IMG/VR virus record: IMGVR_UViG_3300009506_000086
Span: 1-40,822 of that record
Strand: one strand, 5' to 3'
DNA: 40,822 bases
Origin: a virus
A program made the translations under genes and the position numbers. Position 1 is the first letter of the stretch, and the number at the start of each line of letters is the position of its first letter. This document shows, one piece after another, positions 28,609 through 35,039 of this stretch. The notes under the pieces are model-generated. The model was not told the origin of the DNA and did not search any database. It was given only the letters and a program-made list of their open reading frames with translations.

Positions 28609-28707
28609 ATGATTATGTGGCTAATGAATATTGATTTTGCTGGCGGTGGTGCCCAACCCAAGGTACGCCGGTTTATCTCAAACGTTAATCGAATGGGTCT
28701 TAGATAG
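28609..28707 (+). CDS. Small 32-aa protein
   Basis: An ATG directly after the previous stop opens a 32-codon frame (MIMWLMNIDFAGGGAQPKVR at the start, ending NRMGLR). Short proteins with a Gly-rich turn and basic end are sometimes found between fibre genes. There is no strong ribosome site, but termination-reinitiation is plausible at TAAATG. It fills most of the gap to the next gene. Confidence 0.35.
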   Translation: MIMWLMNIDFAGGGAQPKVRRFISNVNRMGLR

Positions 28708-28720
28708 TGGGAGATAGAAA

Positions 28721-29029
28721 GTGGCTGTAATGTACATAAGAGAATATAACTACGTTTGCCGGGACTCTGGTGGCAATGTAGTCCAAGCTGGCCTTGAAGA
28801 CGGTTACAGAACGGGTCAAGCAGTGACTTACACGACCTCAACGGCTTCAGCTGCTTTTCAGAGTGACACGGTTATGGTGCGTATTAGCTGTGATGCTGAA
28901 GCTTTTCTTGATTTCGGCTCTGCTCCAGTTGGCACCACAGCTAAAGGCATAAATGTCCAAGCGAATACACCGGAGTTTTTCGGTGTGGCTGCTGGTCAAA
29001 AAGTTGCCGCCTATGACGGGATAAGCTAA
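28721..29029 (+). CDS. Small beta-rich virion-associated protein
   Basis: The 102-residue product starts at GTG (or an internal ATG three codons later) with MAVMYIREYNYVCRDSGGNV. It has TASAAFQSDTVMVRISCDAE and FLDFGSAPVGTTAKGINVQA, then a glycine-containing end. Small beta-barrel proteins of this appearance occur beside fibre genes and on phage heads. Its stop overlaps the next ATG by one base. No firm family can be named. Confidence 0.5.
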   Translation: MAVMYIREYNYVCRDSGGNVVQAGLEDGYRTGQAVTYTTSTASAAFQSDTVMVRISCDAEAFLDFGSAPVGTTAKGINVQANTPEFFGVAAGQKVAAYDGIS

Positions 29030-29553
29030 TGATCGGCCCAAAGTCCAGTAATTTCATCAAAGTTGATAATCCGCCCGGCGTCAAAGACCTTGCTAGCCTG
29101 ATAGAGTTCCTGAAAAGCCCTAAGGCAGTCGAGGATCAGCTAGCTAAGCTGCAGGCCTATATTGACAAGGCAAATGCCACTGTAGAGCATCTAGGAACGG
29201 CTGAGGAGATCGACCGGCTTTTGACCGATGCGAAACTCAAGTCTGCTAAAGCGAATGAGGAACTAGATCAAGCCGATGAGCAAGCCAATAAGCTGAAGAC
29301 CGAAGCTAAACTTCAAGCAGAAAATATCCTCATGACGGCTAAGCAATCTGCCCAATTAGTAGAGGAAGAAGCGGCGGCTAAGATGAAAGAAGCCACCGCC
29401 ATGGCCGATGATGTAGGAAAGGCCCGAGCCAGGGTAGATAATGACCTCCAAGATGCTCACAACCTAGCTAACCAGCTAATGGAAAAGCAAAGAGACTTGG
29501 AGGCCAGGGAGGCAGAGATTAAGCGGAAAGAGGCGGTACTAAGCCAACTTTGA
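29029..29553 (+). CDS. Coiled-coil protein
   Basis: The 174-residue protein is almost entirely alpha-helical coiled coil after the first 30 residues (QLAKLQAYIDKANATVEHLG, then DQADEQANKLKTEAKLQAEN and DLEAREAEIKRKEAVLSQL). Composition is dominated by Ala, Glu, Lys and Asp. It ends the first late sub-block, where rightward genes meet a leftward set, and its last 35 bases overlap the converging gene. A structural stalk or chaperone role is possible; I recognise no family. Confidence 0.55.
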   Translation: MIGPKSSNFIKVDNPPGVKDLASLIEFLKSPKAVEDQLAKLQAYIDKANATVEHLGTAEEIDRLLTDAKLKSAKANEELDQADEQANKLKTEAKLQAENILMTAKQSAQLVEEEAAAKMKEATAMADDVGKARARVDNDLQDAHNLANQLMEKQRDLEAREAEIKRKEAVLSQL

Positions 29554-29737
29554 TCCTAAAAAGCTCCAAGGTGATAGAAGACATAGCCCGATAATAGGTT
29601 TTTGAAGGATCGATACAACGCCAAGCAGAGATATTTGATCGATCAACTCCAAGATCCCGTGGGAAATTGAAGATCTTAATGATCTGGGCAGGCGTCATAC
29701 CCTGAGTAAGCGTAGCGAATTCTTCGTTATTGGTCAT
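29519..29737 (-). CDS. Small HTH-like protein
   Basis: The 72-residue product (MTNNEEFATLTQGMTPAQII at the start) contains AQIIKIFNFPRDLGVDRSNI followed by SAWRCIDPSKTYYRAM, which has the helix-turn-helix pattern of Cro-like regulators. It is the last gene of a leftward set of four, its ATG overlapping the previous stop (ATGA). It overlaps the end of the rightward coiled-coil gene. Regulation of its own set is possible. Confidence 0.5.
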   Translation of the reverse strand: MTNNEEFATLTQGMTPAQIIKIFNFPRDLGVDRSNISAWRCIDPSKTYYRAMSSITLELFRIKVGLVPPLSA

Positions 29738-29949
29738 GACTTCATATCCTGGCGTTTAAACTTCTCAGTAGCTTCAACAGTGGCTTCGCCCTTACTGTTG
29801 ACATAGATGTACACGTAGTTATCTACCGGCGAGCTTTTAGCCAACAGGCCCCGGCCAATCAAAGATCGAGTGACTGAAGCGGTAGTCCAAAAGCTTTCTT
29901 GATCCTCAGTAATGAGGTTATAAGCCTTGTTATAGTCGAGTGTTAGCAT
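29734..29949 (-). CDS. Hypothetical small protein, winged-helix-like
   Basis: The 71-residue product starts MLTLDYNKAYNLITEDQESF and has a middle TASVTRSLIGRGLLAKSSPV followed by NYVYIYVNSKGEATVEATEK, the shape of a small winged helix (helix, then two strands). It starts inside the upstream gene and overlaps the downstream one. No family is named. It belongs to the leftward block driven from 30338. Confidence 0.5.
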   Translation of the reverse strand: MLTLDYNKAYNLITEDQESFWTTASVTRSLIGRGLLAKSSPVDNYVYIYVNSKGEATVEATEKFKRQDMKS

Positions 29950-30103
29950 TTTGTACCTTTGATTTAATAGGCATTAGATAAGAGCTTTTACCATGGGCAG
30001 GTTCGGTCATTTTATAGCCGATGGCTTTAAGATCGTTTTGCATATCGTCCCATGAGATCAAGCCGAACTTATAGCGGTTGACGATTTGGATAGGTGTTTG
30101 CAT
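29930..30103 (-). CDS. Hypothetical 57-aa protein
   Basis: The ATG at 30103, with AAGAGA upstream, opens a 57-codon frame (MQTPIQIVNRYKFGLISWDD at the start, ending QNANTRL). It overlaps the next gene by 20 bases and fills the gap between two other leftward genes. The Trp-Asp-Asp and the basic end are typical of small phage accessory proteins. No function can be given. Confidence 0.5.
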   Translation of the reverse strand: MQTPIQIVNRYKFGLISWDDMQNDLKAIGYKMTEPAHGKSSYLMPIKSKVQNANTRL

Positions 30104-30113
30104 GGTTAGTCTC

Positions 30114-30302
30114 TTAAAGAGTAGCGCGATTGGCTAGAGCATCAGAAATCTGACCATCTCGGTGAAGATTGTCGACATGCTCGCCAAAAGCACAACGAAC
30201 ATCACAAGAATATTCGTTATGGCGCTTGGTCTTACGATATTCAATTAAATATTGTGGATGAGCTTCCCAGAAAGAAACACGAATTGCATTAACAGTTTTC
30301 AT
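30114..30302 (-). CDS. Hypothetical small protein, first of leftward block 1
   Basis: The ATG at 30302 is preferred because GGAGATAAGG lies before it; the 62-residue product begins MKTVNAIRVSFWEAHPQYLI. It has EYRKTKRHNEYSCDVRCAFG and a charged end. An ATG at 30326 is an alternative. It follows a strong leftward promoter at 30338-30366 and is thus the first gene of an independent transcription unit antisense to the late operon. No family is recognised. Confidence 0.5.
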   Translation of the reverse strand: MKTVNAIRVSFWEAHPQYLIEYRKTKRHNEYSCDVRCAFGEHVDNLHRDGQISDALANRATL

Positions 30303-30337
30303 TGCCTTATCTCCCGTAAGTGTCATTGTTCATTTAC

Positions 30338-30379
30338 AGCATAATCAAAGACTACATGCATGTCAACAGAGAATACAAA
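30338..30379 (-). promoter_or_regulatory. Leftward promoter of block 1 with repeated upstream element
   Basis: Minus-strand TTGACA (30366-30361), 17 bases and TATGCT (30343-30338) form a strong promoter. The plus-strand sequence TGTCAACAGAGAATACAAA at 30361-30379 recurs with one change at 31898-31916 in front of the other leftward block, extending from the -35 box upstream. Confidence 0.75.
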
Positions 30380-30403
30380 CTATTTTAAGCAGGAACTATA
30401 AAA

Positions 30404-30448
30404 ATGTGCAGGAAAGGAAAAAAAGGCGGCGGCGGTCGTAAAAAGTAG
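30404..30448 (+). CDS. Possible 14-aa basic peptide
   Basis: ATG at 30404, with AGGA about nine bases upstream, opens a 14-codon frame for MCRKGKKGGGGRKK. Similar tiny Cys-Gly-Lys peptides occur in phage late regions, but at this length chance cannot be excluded. It lies between the divergent promoter and the next rightward gene. Confidence 0.25.
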   Translation: MCRKGKKGGGGRKK

Positions 30449-30482
30449 GTAATCTTTTGGTGAGTCAATTAGAGGCCTACCA

Positions 30483-30818
30483 ATGGATAAACACGAGATT
30501 TGCACGATTGGGGATGCACCCCTCCTGGCTACGCTCTTAAAAGGCGGCGAGAACGTCCTATTTAGCTATAGCCCGGATGAAATAAACGCCTATATCATTT
30601 TAATCTGCCCAGACTTTACGACAGTTGGGAAAATGCTTTTTGGCGGTATTCCTCATGGGTTTTATGTGGGAATTACTTTTAAGGGTGCATTCCATTTTGA
30701 TCTATCAACTGATTTATATGCAGATTATGTAGGGGAAAAGCTGAATCTCAGCCGCCTTGATTCTGAGTATTTAACTCAAATGCTAAATGCAATAGGCAAG
30801 GAATACTATGGCAAATAG
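30483..30818 (+). CDS. Hypothetical protein
   Basis: The 111-residue product starts MDKHEICTIGDAPLLATLLK and has a hydrophobic beta-rich middle (NAYIILICPDFTTVGKMLFG, HGFYVGITFKGAFHFDLSTD) and a helical end (SEYLTQMLNAIGKEYYGK). No known family. Its stop region overlaps the next gene by 11 bases, so both are probably translated together in the late direction. Confidence 0.5.
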   Translation: MDKHEICTIGDAPLLATLLKGGENVLFSYSPDEINAYIILICPDFTTVGKMLFGGIPHGFYVGITFKGAFHFDLSTDLYADYVGEKLNLSRLDSEYLTQMLNAIGKEYYGK

Positions 30819-30999
30819 GCCAACCGTCTGGGTTTGTATGACATGCGGTAAGCGTTCTAAAGACAGAGCTGGCCACCAGCCCCTAACAAGAGGCTGGGAT
30901 ATAAGTTGTTCCCTAGCAGCTCAAGAATGCTATGAGGATGCCCTGATCCTCAACGACCAGGGCCGGGTAACAGCGTTTAAGACTAATGCCTTTGTTTGA
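30808..30999 (+). CDS. Small protein with possible zinc site
   Basis: The 63-residue product starts MANRPTVWVCMTCGKRSKDR. Cys-x-x-Cys-Gly near residues 10-14, His23 and two later cysteines (SCSLAAQEC) could form a zinc ribbon. It overlaps the preceding gene. The last 11 bases before 31011 are empty, and a leftward gene then converges on it. Function unknown. Confidence 0.5.
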   Translation: MANRPTVWVCMTCGKRSKDRAGHQPLTRGWDISCSLAAQECYEDALILNDQGRVTAFKTNAFV

Positions 31000-31010
31000 T
31001 CGATTGATAA

Positions 31011-31148
31011 TTAACAAACGGGTATTAATAAAACGTAAAACCTGATACAAAACAGAACAAATGCTATTTTAATTAAAAAACCGCTATCGAGCGCGTGGCC
31101 TAATAGTGCCAAAATTAAGCCAATCGGTAAAAAATATTCAGTATTCAA
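31011..31148 (-). CDS. Small membrane protein (45 aa, TTG start)
   Basis: A TTG three bases after the stop of the upstream gene opens a 45-codon frame that fills the whole gap to the converging gene. The product is mostly hydrophobic (FLPIGLILALLGHALDSGFL, then IKIAFVLFCIRFYVLLIPVC), with two likely membrane helices. No ribosome site is visible, so it would depend on reinitiation. It is the last gene of leftward block 2. Confidence 0.4.
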   Translation of the reverse strand: MNTEYFLPIGLILALLGHALDSGFLIKIAFVLFCIRFYVLLIPVC

Positions 31149-31151
31149 TGG

Positions 31152-31409
31152 TCATTTGCTCAAATCTGGGTAAAAGTCTTTAAACCGCCATTTAGTGATT
31201 TCAAAAGCTAATTTACTTGCTGATGTATTGACAATATCATCTAATTGCCCTAAATAAATATTAGGATAAATACCTGTTTTAGCCAATTCAATGGCTTTAT
31301 CACCTATTATCTCTAAGGCTTTCATTTGATATTTAGCTATCAATCTAACCCGATAGATAAAAATAATCTCAAGAATAACTATAAGAAGCATTGTTTCATC
31401 GAATGACAT
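31152..31409 (-). CDS. Membrane-anchored hypothetical protein
   Basis: The 85-residue product has an N-terminal membrane helix (MLLIVILEIIFIYRVRLIA) and a helical cytoplasmic part (KALEIIGDKAIELAKTG, LDDIVNTSASKLAFEITKW). The ATG has AGGAAAG upstream. It lies in leftward block 2, antisense to the late genes, in the manner of a lysogenic-conversion or superinfection-exclusion gene. That role is only inferred from its membrane anchor and independent transcription. Confidence 0.5.
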   Translation of the reverse strand: MSFDETMLLIVILEIIFIYRVRLIAKYQMKALEIIGDKAIELAKTGIYPNIYLGQLDDIVNTSASKLAFEITKWRFKDFYPDLSK

Positions 31410-31467
31410 AGCTACTTTCCTAAAGTAAAGCTTAATACTAGCCCAATAAGCTCATTGAGATAAAGCA

Positions 31468-31671
31468 CTAACACTCTTCGATGGGTTCGAGTACGCAAGT
31501 CCACCCATTGATGCGGATCATCTCTTGTTCGTCATGGTCGAAAGCTTCAAAGGTATCATCTGTATCAGTACCTGGCTTAATCGAGATATGGAGATCGCAA
31601 TTATCGAAAGAGGCTAAATATTGCTCAATGTAACCAGCCATGTGTGCGCCGTTGTCAGTGGTGATAGGCAT
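31468..31671 (-). CDS. Hypothetical small acidic protein
   Basis: The ATG at 31671, with AAGGGTAGA upstream, gives 67 residues beginning MPITTDNGAHMAGYIEQYLA. It is acidic (KPGTDTDDTFEAFDHDEQEM) and ends with two cysteines (WTCVLEPIEEC). It follows the previous stop by four bases. No family is recognised. About 58 bases without a gene separate it from the next leftward gene. Confidence 0.5.
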   Translation of the reverse strand: MPITTDNGAHMAGYIEQYLASFDNCDLHISIKPGTDTDDTFEAFDHDEQEMIRINGWTCVLEPIEEC

Positions 31672-31675
31672 TGTT

Positions 31676-31840
31676 CTACCCTTTGTTTTTCCAGTCATTG
31701 CAAGGACGTGATGAAAGATAGTAGTAGCCACTAGGATCGCTTAATCGATATTCGGCTAGCATTTCCCGCGCCTCTTTGTGAGTACTAAATTCGTCTACAG
31801 TCTCAAGATAGCGGCCATCTTTGCGTTGGATATATGTCAT
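31676..31840 (-). CDS. Conserved small protein, first of leftward block 2
   Basis: The ATG at 31840 with GGGATAAG upstream gives 54 residues: MTYIQRKDGRYLETVDEFST, then HKEAREMLAEYRLSDPSGYY and the end SSRPCNDWKNKG. I recognise this as a short family widely found in phages and prophages of proteobacteria, with no known function. It follows the promoter at 31875 and so begins an independent leftward unit. The ribosome site resembles that of the first gene in block 1. Confidence 0.6.
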   Translation of the reverse strand: MTYIQRKDGRYLETVDEFSTHKEAREMLAEYRLSDPSGYYYLSSRPCNDWKNKG

Positions 31841-31874
31841 TGTCTTATCCCGTGTTGTTGTTGATCGTGTAGTC

Positions 31875-31916
31875 ATAGTATACAAATAAAACAATCTTGT
31901 CAACAGAGATTACAAA
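31875..31916 (-). promoter_or_regulatory. Leftward promoter of block 2 with repeated upstream element
   Basis: Minus-strand TTGACA (31903-31898), 17 bases and TACTAT (31880-31875) form a strong promoter. The plus-strand element TGTCAACAGAGATTACAAA at 31898-31916 matches 18 of 19 bases at 30361-30379. A shared regulator site is likely. Confidence 0.75.
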
Positions 31917-31920
31917 ATAA

Positions 31921-32127
31921 ATGGACCTACGCACGCAAAACTGTCTTGTCTTCGCTGCCCGATATGCCCATGATCGCAACACAGGCGCCGCCATGCAGGT
32001 AGTTAATTCTATTCTGATGAATTGGGACAGCTTAAGCGAAAACGTAAAACGCACCATCCAGGAGGAGGCAGAGCATGCGCCTTACAATCGGGAAGATTGG
32101 CAAAAGCTGATAGACAAGGAGATCTAA
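31921..32127 (+). CDS. Hypothetical protein
   Basis: The 68-residue helical product (MDLRTQNCLVFAARYAHDRN at the start, then GAAMQVVNSILMNWDSLSEN and a charged end) is a type of small protein common before terminase genes; I recognise no function. It starts five bases after the repeated promoter element on the other strand and has no clear ribosome site. Its stop overlaps the next ATG (TAATG). Confidence 0.5.
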   Translation: MDLRTQNCLVFAARYAHDRNTGAAMQVVNSILMNWDSLSENVKRTIQEEAEHAPYNREDWQKLIDKEI

Positions 32128-32300
32128 TGGAACGGGAAATGACTCCAGAACGCCGCCATGAACTAGAGGAAGGCGATTCTTCTCTAACACCGGATGAACA
32201 ACTCCAGGGCTATCATTTCTGCCCAGACTGGGACTTCATGTTAGTAGGCCCTGAAGATCCTGAGCAAGAAGGCTGTACGTGCAGCAAGATTCCAATATAA
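32127..32300 (+). CDS. Hypothetical small acidic protein
   Basis: The 57-residue product (MEREMTPERRHELEEGDSSL at the start) has QGYHFCPDWDFMLVGPEDPE and the end GCTCSKIPI. The three cysteines and a histidine could bind zinc. It is coupled to the gene before by TAATG and stands in a row of small Cys-containing proteins before the small terminase. No family is named. Confidence 0.55.
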   Translation: MEREMTPERRHELEEGDSSLTPDEQLQGYHFCPDWDFMLVGPEDPEQEGCTCSKIPI

Positions 32301-32311
32301 CGAGGTGATTT

Positions 32312-32497
32312 ATGACCCAATCCCTTGAACAAGCGCAATTAGAACGTTGCCCAGAATGTAAAAAACCAGCCAAGACCTTTGGTAGCGAACTCTCTGGATG
32401 GTTCATAGGCTGTAACACCCCTAACTGCTACCACCCCGAAGCTTTCTCGCCAAATAGACTAGAAGCCATCCAATTATGGAACAACAGAGCTAAATAG
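32312..32497 (+). CDS. Lar-like zinc-ribbon protein
   Basis: The 61-residue product has two Cys pairs (CPECKKP and, about 20 residues later, CNTPNC) around a Trp (SGWFIGC) and ends with a LEAIQLWNNRAK box. This is the layout of Lar-family restriction-alleviation proteins, in which a zinc ribbon is followed by a helix with Ala-x-x-x-Trp-Asn-x-Arg. Lar of Rac eases type I restriction; whether this one does so is unknown. The ATG follows GAGGTG. Confidence 0.65.
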   Translation: MTQSLEQAQLERCPECKKPAKTFGSELSGWFIGCNTPNCYHPEAFSPNRLEAIQLWNNRAK

Positions 32498-32505
32498 GTG
32501 AACAT

Positions 32506-32703
32506 ATGGGCACACGACTAGAAGAACTACATTGCCCCTATTGCTCATCTAAACAAGTAGAACTAACTAGCAACAAGCAAAATGGAACATTCCAGATTCA
32601 TTGCCGCCATTGTCATTCAATGGATCCACCAGCATTCACCAAACTTGATGCTATCCACGATTGGCTCACTAAATGTGAGGAAAGAAAATGGCTAATCAGC
32701 TAG
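32506..32703 (+). CDS. Second Lar-like zinc-ribbon protein
   Basis: The 65-residue product again has CPYCSSKQVELTSNK and IHCRHCHSMD, two Cys pairs of a zinc ribbon, and a C-terminal KLDAIHDWLTKCEE in place of the Trp-Asn-Arg box. It is a diverged neighbour of the preceding gene, probably from an old tandem duplication. The ATG has AGGTGAA upstream. It overlaps the small-terminase start by 16 bases. Confidence 0.55.
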   Translation: MGTRLEELHCPYCSSKQVELTSNKQNGTFQIHCRHCHSMDPPAFTKLDAIHDWLTKCEERKWLIS

Positions 32704-33143
32704 AACACCTTGCAGAACTCACTCCCAAGCAGCTTAAAAGAACCTTAGGACGTCCTACTAAGTACAATTCCACTATCTTGACCAAAGCTATTGAGTACTT
32801 GAGAACGTACCAAGACAATGGCGAACCGATCCCAACAAAAGAGGGAATGGCGCTAGCCCTTGGTATAGATAGACGTACGTTGATGGAATGGAATCGGGAT
32901 AAGGATAAAGCTGAATTTTCTCACATCGTGTCTGTGATGGACAGTCAACAAGCACGAGACATTATAGCAGGCGGCGTAAGAGGGGACATTCCTTCGAAGG
33001 TAGTATCCCTGCTCTTATACCAGCATGGCTATTCTGAGGCTTCTCAGGGCGTCTCAGGCGTATCTATTACTGTAAACGTGCAACGAGACTTCCAAGACCT
33101 TACCATCGAAGGTGAGCTGGTCGACGACAAATCAACAACTTAG
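32688..33143 (+). CDS. terS: Small terminase subunit
   Basis: The 151-residue protein has the small-terminase layout. GRPTKYNSTILTKAIEYLRT is followed by the helix-turn-helix PTKEGMALALGIDRRTLMEW, a helical oligomerisation part (EFSHIVSVMDSQQARDIIAG) and VVSLLLYQHGYSEASQG before an acidic tail. It would recognise the packaging site and feed DNA to the large subunit. Unusually the large-subunit gene lies about 4.1 kb further on, with many small genes between. The ribosome site is GGAAAG. Confidence 0.85.
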   Translation: MANQLEHLAELTPKQLKRTLGRPTKYNSTILTKAIEYLRTYQDNGEPIPTKEGMALALGIDRRTLMEWNRDKDKAEFSHIVSVMDSQQARDIIAGGVRGDIPSKVVSLLLYQHGYSEASQGVSGVSITVNVQRDFQDLTIEGELVDDKSTT

Positions 33144-33413
33144 CGTGTCCATTCCCTACATCAGGGAACGTACATCCTTATAGATCAATGACTTAGCTGT
33201 CCCGTGTCCACAATCTGTCCGATAAGTGTCTGACAGCGTGAAAATAGGGGGGGTGGGTCAAAGGCAGGCGGGGGCCGAGGCGGCGGGACTCCATATACCC
33301 CACCCCCACCAGCCCTACAATTTCAAGAAATCGGCATAGGCTACGCCCGAAAGGTCTGACAGCAAGAGCATATGCGCCGGATAATCGTAACCGGCAATTT
33401 TTGAGGAATTCTC
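33144..33413. other. Non-coding G-rich region beside the small terminase gene
   Basis: About 270 bases without a supported gene. GTCTGACAGC occurs twice (33228-33237, 33354-33363). Between them lie a G-rich stretch with four runs of three or more G from 33247 to 33288 and a 9-bp inverted repeat, GGGGGTGGG (33249-33257) with CCCACCCCC (33299-33307). The place and repeats make it a candidate packaging site (pac or cos) or a structured RNA. It differs strongly in composition from all neighbouring DNA. Confidence 0.45.
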
Positions 33414-33491
33414 ATGAAAGAAGCCCGATTTTTCTGGCTAGGCTACCTGATTGGGATGGGATTGGGGGTTACTGCGCTGCTTTTGTACTAA
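33414..33491 (+). CDS. 25-aa single-pass membrane peptide
   Basis: An ATG with GAGGAA six to seven bases upstream opens a 25-codon frame: MKEARFFWLGYLIGMGLGVT, then ALLLY. A basic start and one Gly-rich membrane helix are seen. The good ribosome site in otherwise non-coding DNA supports a real micropeptide. Function unknown. Confidence 0.5.
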   Translation: MKEARFFWLGYLIGMGLGVTALLLY

Positions 33492-33585
33492 TTGGCTATT
33501 TTTTAGCCAATAGCTAAGTTATTGATTTATATAGGCTGGGTTTCAAAAATCTCGGGGAAATACTTTTAAACCTGTGGATAACTTT

Positions 33586-33849
33586 ATGCTGGAAAATACT
33601 TTTAAAGCTCTAAAGTTCATCAAAGGCGAAATTCCCGCAGACTGCGAAGCGAATTTTGAGCTTATCCATGGTGCGCTAGCCATCCGATTCACCGGATATA
33701 TTGACGGAGAAATTGTGCAGCAGCTATCCGTCATCAGCGAAGCCGAAATATGTTCAGTGGATGCGGAATTAGCACTCAGATACCGTTGCAAAAGTTTTAC
33801 AAAGACTTTTGAAAATCTCAAGAACTCTGTTTATGAGGAGGAAAAGTGA
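33586..33849 (+). CDS. Hypothetical protein
   Basis: The ATG at 33586 (GGATAAC upstream) gives 87 residues, beginning MLENTFKALKFIKGEIPADC; a GTG four codons earlier is the alternative. A beta-hairpin-like part (LIHGALAIRFTGYIDGEIVQ) and helical end are seen. Its stop overlaps the GTG of the next gene (GTGA). No family is recognised. Confidence 0.5.
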   Translation: MLENTFKALKFIKGEIPADCEANFELIHGALAIRFTGYIDGEIVQQLSVISEAEICSVDAELALRYRCKSFTKTFENLKNSVYEEEK

Positions 33850-34079
33850 GGAAGCCAACGATTTCCGAAGTATTTAACGGTCTACCTGATTCAATGAGTC
33901 TCAATAGTCGCGATGTTTTGCAGATGTTTGGTTATAAAGATAACGGCCAGCAAAGTGGGACTTGGGGGTTGATCAAAAAAGGTCTTTTACCAGAGCCCGA
34001 TTTTCGTCAATCCCGAGGCAAACTAAAGCCAAAGCTTTTTTGGAGACTTGGCACAATCCGCCAATGTGCAACAAAATAA
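33846..34079 (+). CDS. Small HTH-like protein
   Basis: The 77-residue product starts at GTG with MRKPTISEVFNGLPDSMSLN. SLNSRDVLQMFGYKDNGQQS followed by TWGLIKKGLLPEPDFRQSRG is the pattern of an excisionase/MerR-type winged helix that includes a short wing and basic end. It is similar in type, not sequence, to the HTH gene at 18662. It overlaps the next gene by 16 bases. Confidence 0.5.
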   Translation: MRKPTISEVFNGLPDSMSLNSRDVLQMFGYKDNGQQSGTWGLIKKGLLPEPDFRQSRGKLKPKLFWRLGTIRQCATK

Positions 34080-34261
34080 CCTACTTCACGCGCTCAGATG
34101 CGTTGGAGGATGCGAAACTAATCTCCCACCGGATCAAGCACTTCAAAACTCCCAGAACGTTGAATGGAGACAAGTTCAAGAAGTACCAGGCTTATGAGTG
34201 TCCGATCTGTGGGTTGTGGCATTTGACTACCTCTCGACGGCGCAAAGAGTATCGGTCATGA
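34064..34261 (+). CDS. Small zinc-finger-like protein
   Basis: With the ATG at 34064 the product has 65 residues, beginning MCNKITYFTRSDALEDAKLI. A C-terminal YECPICGLWHLTTSRRRKEY has Cys-x-x-Cys and a His with basic residues. This form is common in small phage proteins next to terminase genes. The function is unknown. Confidence 0.55.
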   Translation: MCNKITYFTRSDALEDAKLISHRIKHFKTPRTLNGDKFKKYQAYECPICGLWHLTTSRRRKEYRS

Positions 34262-34283
34262 TAGGGCCTCTAAGGAGGTGCTT

Positions 34284-34628
34284 ATGTTGGAATATTACAT
34301 TCTTGATGGTAAAAAAACGGTTAAAGTCGATTTATTGACCTGGGCGGAATGGTTTGAGACCGCTAACCGCCGGGTCGCGCTGAACAAGATCGGAATTCGC
34401 TTACAAAGCCGGGCTGGAAAGAAGTCCGGCAAGGACAAGGTTTTACGTGTCTCCACAGTCTTTCTTGGCCTAGACCATAACTATGGAGAAGGCCCGCCCC
34501 ATATCTTTGAGACGATGGTTTTGGATGATAGGGGACATGGTTACACCATGGCCCGCTGTTCAACCTACGAAGAAGCCGAAGAGCAGCACCGACAGATGGT
34601 CGAGCATGTGAGGTTTTTTGGGGTATGA
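34284..34628 (+). CDS. Conserved phage hypothetical protein
   Basis: ATG 34284 is preceded by a perfect TAAGGAGGTG. The 114-residue product contains VSTVFLGLDHNYGEGPPHIF followed by ETMVLDDRGHGYTMARCSTY and EEAEEQHRQMVEHV. I recognise this block from many phage and prophage proteins of unknown role. The strong ribosome site suggests high expression. Its stop overlaps the next ATG. Confidence 0.65.
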   Translation: MLEYYILDGKKTVKVDLLTWAEWFETANRRVALNKIGIRLQSRAGKKSGKDKVLRVSTVFLGLDHNYGEGPPHIFETMVLDDRGHGYTMARCSTYEEAEEQHRQMVEHVRFFGV

Positions 34629-34786
34629 AGATTAACGGGTTAAATGTAGTTATTTTTGTCCTTGGAATCTTTGCGATCGCCGGAATTTTCGAATTTATCC
34701 ACTATGAGTCATGGTGGCCAATAATTCCCGGTTTTATCTGGGGATATATAGGTCGGAAATATTTCCCAATACTTGAGAAAAAGTAA
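34625..34786 (+). CDS. Small two-helix membrane protein (53 aa)
   Basis: The ATG overlaps the preceding stop (ATGA). The product (MKINGLNVVIFVLGIFAIAG at the start) has a first membrane helix, a short loop (EFIHYESWW), a second hydrophobic helix (PIIPGFIWGYIG) and a basic end. This could be a holin-like or exclusion protein. It is far from the lysis genes, so an exclusion or envelope role is more likely, but not shown. Confidence 0.6.
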   Translation: MKINGLNVVIFVLGIFAIAGIFEFIHYESWWPIIPGFIWGYIGRKYFPILEKK

Positions 34787-34811
34787 TGCCCTCTTCATTA
34801 TGATGAAAATC
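34781..34811 (+). repeat. Intergenic direct repeat, copy 1
   Basis: This 31-base segment, starting AAGTAATG and holding CCTCTTCATTAT, matches 35034-35064 at 27 of 31 positions. Both copies cover the stop of one small gene and lead into the start of the next. This suggests duplication of a gene-end/gene-start module or a shared translation element. Confidence 0.6.
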
Positions 34812-35039
34812 TATAAGTTACCAATGCCGGAGAACGTAGCGAGACTGGAAACAGGGGCGGTACAATTTGGCGATGATTGGCCGGGAGTATTTATCAGAGG
34901 TGATCATGCGCTACATCATGCAAACAATTTGTCTAAAGTGATCGAAATACTCGAATGTAATGATCCGGGCAAGGTTTTGGAAGTAGCAATGTTGAAAGGG
35001 CTTTTACAAGATCTTAGATCATGTATTGAGATTAAGTAA
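34800..35039 (+). CDS. Hypothetical small protein
   Basis: The 79-residue product starts at one of two adjacent ATGs (34800 or 34803) as MMKIYKLPMPENVARLETGA. GDDWPGVFIRGDHALHHANN and LEVAMLKGLLQDLRSC follow. No family is recognised. There is no clear ribosome site, so it may be coupled to the preceding membrane protein. It is bounded by the two copies of the 31-base repeat. Confidence 0.5.
   Translation: MMKIYKLPMPENVARLETGAVQFGDDWPGVFIRGDHALHHANNLSKVIEILECNDPGKVLEVAMLKGLLQDLRSCIEIK

Noticed and set aside
31021-31140. AT-rich gap as a non-coding regulatory region
   Set aside because: A 45-codon hydrophobic frame directly follows the upstream stop and fills the gap, so it is listed as a possible small gene instead.
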